The notes below the pieces were generated by a model. The model had not been told where the DNA came from and did no database searches. It saw only the letters and a program-made list of their open reading frames with translations. DNA of 64,000 bases from Woeseiaceae bacterium (GTDB lineage: Bacteria; Pseudomonadota; Gammaproteobacteria; Steroidobacterales; Woeseiaceae): contig JAJFKT010000015.1 in NCBI GenBank assembly GCA_021773075.1, positions 109,022-173,021 of the forward strand, written 5' to 3'. The translations under genes were made by a program, and so were the position numbers. Below, piece after piece: positions 59,910 to 64,000 of the stretch (positions are counted from its first letter, which is position 1; every line of letters starts with the position of its first letter).

Positions 59910-61190
59910 ATGACAAAAGATGTCCTGATTCGTGACTTAACAACTGAAGATCAAAACTGGCTAAATGACGCGAAGCCCGCTGGCATTTCCCAAGTGGAAT
60001 TCCTCCGCTCGGTATTGCGGGAAGCGAGGGATAATTCATTGCAGCCGAGTCTCTTTGATTTCGCGATTGAGCCTAAGACCGTTTACGGAAACGTGCCGTT
60101 CAAATTTATCGATCTGTTCGCCGGCGTTGGCGGATTTCGTTCGGGGCTTACTGCCTTGGGAGGCAAGTGCGTATTCACCAGTGAGTGGGATAAATTCAGT
60201 AACAAGACATACCAATCCTGGTTCGGGGATGAAGATGTTCATACTGGCGATATTCGTGAATTGGACATCCGCACTGAGATCCCGGACCACGATGTCCTCT
60301 GCGCAGGTTTTCCTTGTCAGCCGTTCTCATTGGCAGGCGTGTCGAAAAAGAACTCTCTCGGTCGCAGCCATGGATTCGAGGATGAAACTCAGGGAAACCT
60401 TTTTTTCAAAATCATGGATATTGTCGATAAAAAACGGCCACCGGTTCTGTTCCTTGAGAATGTTAAGAACCTTAGATCTCATGACAAGGGAAATACGTGG
60501 AAAGTAATTCAGGATTCTTTGATCGAACGTGACTACTCGGTATTTAGTCGCGTTATCGATGCTCGTGGCTGGGTTCCTCAACATCGAGAGCGCATCTTCA
60601 TTGTTTGTTTTGATAAACAAATCTTTGGACGAGAAGACGAGACTAATTTCCAGTTTCCAGAACCGCCGGAAGGGGAACCGCTTACGTTGAGCTCTATTCT
60701 GGAGACCACGGCGCCGGATAAGAAATACATGCTTTCCGACAAACTGTGGAGCTACTTACAAGCCTACGCGGAGAAACATAGAAAGAAAGGTAATGGATTC
60801 GGATATAGCCTGTTCACAGGTAAGGATGTGGCCCGCACACTGAGCGCGAGGTATCACAAAGACGGCTCGGAAATCCTGATCAAACAGAAGGGCTGGAGGA
60901 ACCCAAGAAGATTGACGCCTCTCGAGGCGAAACGGCTAATGGGTTTTGTCGACAAATATGCTGAAATGTATGGGCATGAGGATGGTTTTCCTCAGGTTGT
61001 GTCAGACACACAGGCGTATAGACAGTTCGGCAATGCAGTCGTACCACTGGTAGTAGAGGCTATCGCGCGTGAAATAGTACACACTATGTCGCAGGCGATA
61101 ACTACAGCGGAAAACAGCTGCCTGCTCAAAGGGCGAGTTTTTGCATCCGATAAGAATGGACGTACACGACAAGGAAACGCGCAGCCGTAA
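59910..61190 (+). CDS. C5 cytosine DNA methyltransferase with N-terminal RHH-like segment
   Basis: FKFIDLFAGVGGFRSGL, AGFPCQPFSLAG, LFLENVKNL, QHRERIFIVCF, YRQFGNAVVPLV; N-terminus MTKDVLIRDLTTEDQNWLNDAKPAGISQVEFLRSVLREARD. Confidence 0.95.
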   Translation: MTKDVLIRDLTTEDQNWLNDAKPAGISQVEFLRSVLREARDNSLQPSLFDFAIEPKTVYGNVPFKFIDLFAGVGGFRSGLTALGGKCVFTSEWDKFSNKTYQSWFGDEDVHTGDIRELDIRTEIPDHDVLCAGFPCQPFSLAGVSKKNSLGRSHGFEDETQGNLFFKIMDIVDKKRPPVLFLENVKNLRSHDKGNTWKVIQDSLIERDYSVFSRVIDARGWVPQHRERIFIVCFDKQIFGREDETNFQFPEPPEGEPLTLSSILETTAPDKKYMLSDKLWSYLQAYAEKHRKKGNGFGYSLFTGKDVARTLSARYHKDGSEILIKQKGWRNPRRLTPLEAKRLMGFVDKYAEMYGHEDGFPQVVSDTQAYRQFGNAVVPLVVEAIAREIVHTMSQAITTAENSCLLKGRVFASDKNGRTRQGNAQP

Positions 61191-61617
61191 TATGTCCCGC
61201 ATTCGCGGGACGAATACAAGACCAGAGCTTCAGGTAAGAAGAGTTTGCCATGGGCTGGGATTCCGATACCGGCTTCATCGAAAAGATCTCCCAGGAAAAC
61301 CGGACCTTGTCTTTCCCAAATATGGGGCCGTTGTATTTGTGAACGGTTGTTTCTGGCATGGCCACGATTGCCATCTGTTTAAAACGCCAGGCACTCGTAC
61401 GGAGTTCTGGACGGAAAAAATTGCCGGAACCAGGGCGCGAGATGAGTATCAGATCGCGCAGCTCGTTGACCTCGGATGGAGAGTGATGACCATTTGGGAG
61501 TGTGCGTTGAAAGGGAAGGGTAGACTGGATACTGACGAGACTGGTAGCCGAATCTCGGAGTGGTTGCTTTCGGGGACCGTGGTCTCAGAGGTTCGGGGGA
61601 GGATGAATGGGGCCTGA
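61156..61617 (+). CDS. vsr: Very short patch repair endonuclease
   Basis: KETRSRNMSRIRGTNTRPELQVRRVCHGLGFRYRLHRKDLPGKPDLVFPKYGAVVFVNGCFWHGHDC. Confidence 0.96.
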   Translation: MDVHDKETRSRNMSRIRGTNTRPELQVRRVCHGLGFRYRLHRKDLPGKPDLVFPKYGAVVFVNGCFWHGHDCHLFKTPGTRTEFWTEKIAGTRARDEYQIAQLVDLGWRVMTIWECALKGKGRLDTDETGSRISEWLLSGTVVSEVRGRMNGA

Positions 61618-62953
61618 TCTTGCAACCTTGAAGAAGATGATGTCAGACCACGGCGTCCAAAGACTTCTGTTCAAGCGGCTATCACCCAATGACAACAGCA
61701 AGAATCAGCCTTATTTCGGGCCTGATCTTACGTCTCTCGGTTTTATTCCTACTGGGGAAATAAGAGGGACACCGACCACTTCGGATAAGCCGAAGAAGTC
61801 GCAGGTGAAGTTCCTGGCATCTTTGGATTTTTATTGGTTGGGTGACGAAGGAGAACTCGCGTCGGCGCCGAATGCCAAGCTCATTTTCTATCCTCAATAT
61901 CCTGAAGTGCGGTTTTCTGGTTTTCTTCTTGGATGCGCTTCAGGACCAAACGAGCTGATGGACCCTAAAAAACGTGGCAGGGAAGAAGGGCGGATATTAT
62001 TTCTCGGGATTAGTCAGGATGGAAGAATTATCGGGTATCTGGCCCCTGCAGATTCTGAAATAGCGCGGTACCTGACCGGCACATGGGATTTTGCATCAAT
62101 TGGAGTGTTTGAAGAAGTACCGACAGTCTATGCGGCGGCACCGTCTGACTCGAGATCGGAGCTACTTCGGGAACTGCGGCGTATCAGTGCGAAGGGCTGG
62201 ATAGATTCAAAGCGATTGAAGGCGGACGGTTCGACAATCGCATACAGTGCGCCGAATGGGGGCGGCTTCACTCTCGAAGCCGAATTTGGGATTACCCCGA
62301 ACGGTTATTCGGAGCCGGACTTTCTTGGCTGGGAGCTCAAACAATACGCCGTGCGTAATCTGGATAAACCGTCGGGAGGGCGAGTTACGCTGATGACGCC
62401 AGAGCCGAACGGCGGCTTCTATAAGGATCGAGGAGTCGAAGAATTCCTTCTCAAGTTTGGATACGCGGATACAAAAGGGCGAGATCGCCTTAATTTCTGT
62501 GGGACGCATAAGGCTGGCGTGAAGCACCAAAGAACGGGACTTACTTTATCCATGCCGGGGTTTGATGAAGAAAATACCAAGTTGATCGACCCGTCTTCGG
62601 GCCTGTTTCTTGTTAACGACGATGGCGAACCCGCAGCGACATGGAGTTATGCCTCGATTCTCGACCACTGGAAAAGGAAGCATGCTCAAGCAGCGTATGT
62701 TCCATCTACTCGGCGTCGGGATCCGAAGTTGCAGTACCGATTCTCGAGTAACGTCGATCTTGGCACAGGCACAGGCATGTCACGATTGCTTGGTGCCATA
62801 TCAAGCGGGACAGTATTCTACGATCCAGGAATAATCATGAAGGATGCGTCTGGCTCACGACGCCCGATCAAACGTCGAAGCCAATTTCGAGTAACTGCGC
62901 CGAATTTGCATACCCTCTATGAATTGTTTGAGCGAGTAGTCCTCGACGAATAA
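61607..62953 (+). CDS. MvaI/BcnI-family restriction endonuclease
   Basis: GGFTLEAEFGITPNGYSEPDFLGWELKQY catalytic region; position after C5 MTase and Vsr, with a 4-codon overlap with vsr. Confidence 0.83.
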   Translation: MGPDLATLKKMMSDHGVQRLLFKRLSPNDNSKNQPYFGPDLTSLGFIPTGEIRGTPTTSDKPKKSQVKFLASLDFYWLGDEGELASAPNAKLIFYPQYPEVRFSGFLLGCASGPNELMDPKKRGREEGRILFLGISQDGRIIGYLAPADSEIARYLTGTWDFASIGVFEEVPTVYAAAPSDSRSELLRELRRISAKGWIDSKRLKADGSTIAYSAPNGGGFTLEAEFGITPNGYSEPDFLGWELKQYAVRNLDKPSGGRVTLMTPEPNGGFYKDRGVEEFLLKFGYADTKGRDRLNFCGTHKAGVKHQRTGLTLSMPGFDEENTKLIDPSSGLFLVNDDGEPAATWSYASILDHWKRKHAQAAYVPSTRRRDPKLQYRFSSNVDLGTGTGMSRLLGAISSGTVFYDPGIIMKDASGSRRPIKRRSQFRVTAPNLHTLYELFERVVLDE

Positions 62954-63074
62954 CAGGCTCTCCGGCGATTGTGATCTACCTCGGCCGATAACTCCTGAGT
63001 ACACATGAATCAGTACCAATCACGCGAAATGGATTCAATATAACCCATTGATTATAAATTGATTTACAACAAAC

Positions 63075-63094
63075 TACTGGTTATAATAACAGTA
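63075..63094. promoter_or_regulatory. LexA/SOS-box-like palindrome
   Basis: TACTGGTTATAATAACAGTA: CTGT-N8-ACAG with one core mismatch (CTGG), 25 nt before the second HNH gene. Confidence 0.65.
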
Positions 63095-63119
63095 CTTATT
63101 CACACCACAAGGACGTGTC

Positions 63120-64000
63120 ATGAAGCCAACAAAATCACCCGAAAATCGTCTTCTCTCTATTGACGAACTCGATCGCGACATCGTCAATCTCGCCGCCCGA
63201 ATCAACGCGGCTACCTACGAGTTACTCGTGCTCATTCGCCAATTCGACGAGCGTGCCGGCTGGCTGAAATGGGGCCTTGGGAACTGTGCCGAGTGGCTGC
63301 ATTATCGCTGCGACCTCTCCATGAATGCCGCGCGTGAAAAAGTCCGTGTGGCACACGCGCTCAAGACTTTGCCCGACATCGCAGCCGCATTTGCAACGGG
63401 CGACCTGTCGTATTCCAAAGTTCGAGCGATGACACGTGTTGTTGTTAATAATTCGGAACTCTTGTCGTTTGCCTTAAAGACAACGACAGCACGTGTCGAG
63501 GAACGCTGCCGGGAGTTGCGTTGCGGCACGGTGGATTCCCTCGATGGCGCGCAGCGTGCGTTTGCCAATCGATCACTGCGCGTCAGCCGCAATGCCGAAC
63601 GGGGAACGATGACCATCACCATCGAACTCCCGATAGAGACCGGCGAGCTGGTGGCCAAAGCGCTCGACAAGGCACGCGATGATTCGACGTCACAATTGGA
63701 GTTTGTCGATGACTCCTTCTCAGCCCGACAGGCTGATGCGATGGTATCAATGGCGAGTGGGTATCTGTCGGGTAATGCAGAGCGATCGTGCAATTCCTCG
63801 CGTAACACGTCGGACGACTACCTGGTGACAGTCCACGTCGATCAATCGGCACTCGCTACCGGCAACGGTCGCTCAAACCTCCCCATCGAAAGTGTCAAAC
63901 GACTGTGTTGTAATGGTCATGCGGTGGTTCTCGGTGAAGATGAGAATGGCGAGCCATTGAATATCGGTCGCAAGACCCGAACCGTGCCAACGGCCATCAA
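63120..64000 (+). CDS. DUF222/13E12-family HNH endonuclease, copy 2 (3' truncated by the window)
   Basis: ELLVLIRQFDERAGWLKWGLGNCAEWLHYRCDLSMNAAREKVRVAHALKTLPDIAAAFATGDLSYSKVRAMTRV, collinear with copy 1; open to the window end. Confidence 0.9.
   Translation, partial: MKPTKSPENRLLSIDELDRDIVNLAARINAATYELLVLIRQFDERAGWLKWGLGNCAEWLHYRCDLSMNAAREKVRVAHALKTLPDIAAAFATGDLSYSKVRAMTRVVVNNSELLSFALKTTTARVEERCRELRCGTVDSLDGAQRAFANRSLRVSRNAERGTMTITIELPIETGELVAKALDKARDDSTSQLEFVDDSFSARQADAMVSMASGYLSGNAERSCNSSRNTSDDYLVTVHVDQSALATGNGRSNLPIESVKRLCCNGHAVVLGEDENGEPLNIGRKTRTVPTAI

Overview
The window reads as a gammaproteobacterial chromosome segment; gene content and gene style recall Woeseiaceae or Chromatiales-like bacteria, but this taxonomic guess is weak. 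Positions 1-55 kb are mostly ordinary core and metabolic genes: ABC-F, YceH, M28 peptidase, MFS, patatin, RND/TetR, GreB, hipBA, FadH-like, M48, MscS, acetyl-CoA hydrolase, CPA2 antiporter, amidohydrolase, M17 and crotonase. From about 55.15 kb there is a decayed 3' tRNA-Phe(GAA) remnant that looks like an integration scar. It is followed by an 8-kb defense-like block: (i) a minus-strand run HAD / 3-TM protein / D12 adenine methylase / 4-TM protein / DGQHR protein, and (ii) a divergent RHH-like-C5-methyltransferase / Vsr / MvaI-BcnI-type restriction cassette. Two DUF222/13E12-HNH genes (41982 and 63120) each carry a LexA/SOS-box-like palindrome just upstream. Other notable signals are four regularly spaced TGMGC-N8-GCKCA operator-like sites over a near-consensus hipBA promoter, paired TetR operators in front of tetR and an RND-LolA-like gene fusion, an in-frame fusion that keeps an internal RBS, start codon and signal peptide, a frameshifted DUF5916 gene, and two AAA-FHA paralogs. 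All calls come from reading the sequence and the supplied ORF translations; no database search was run.
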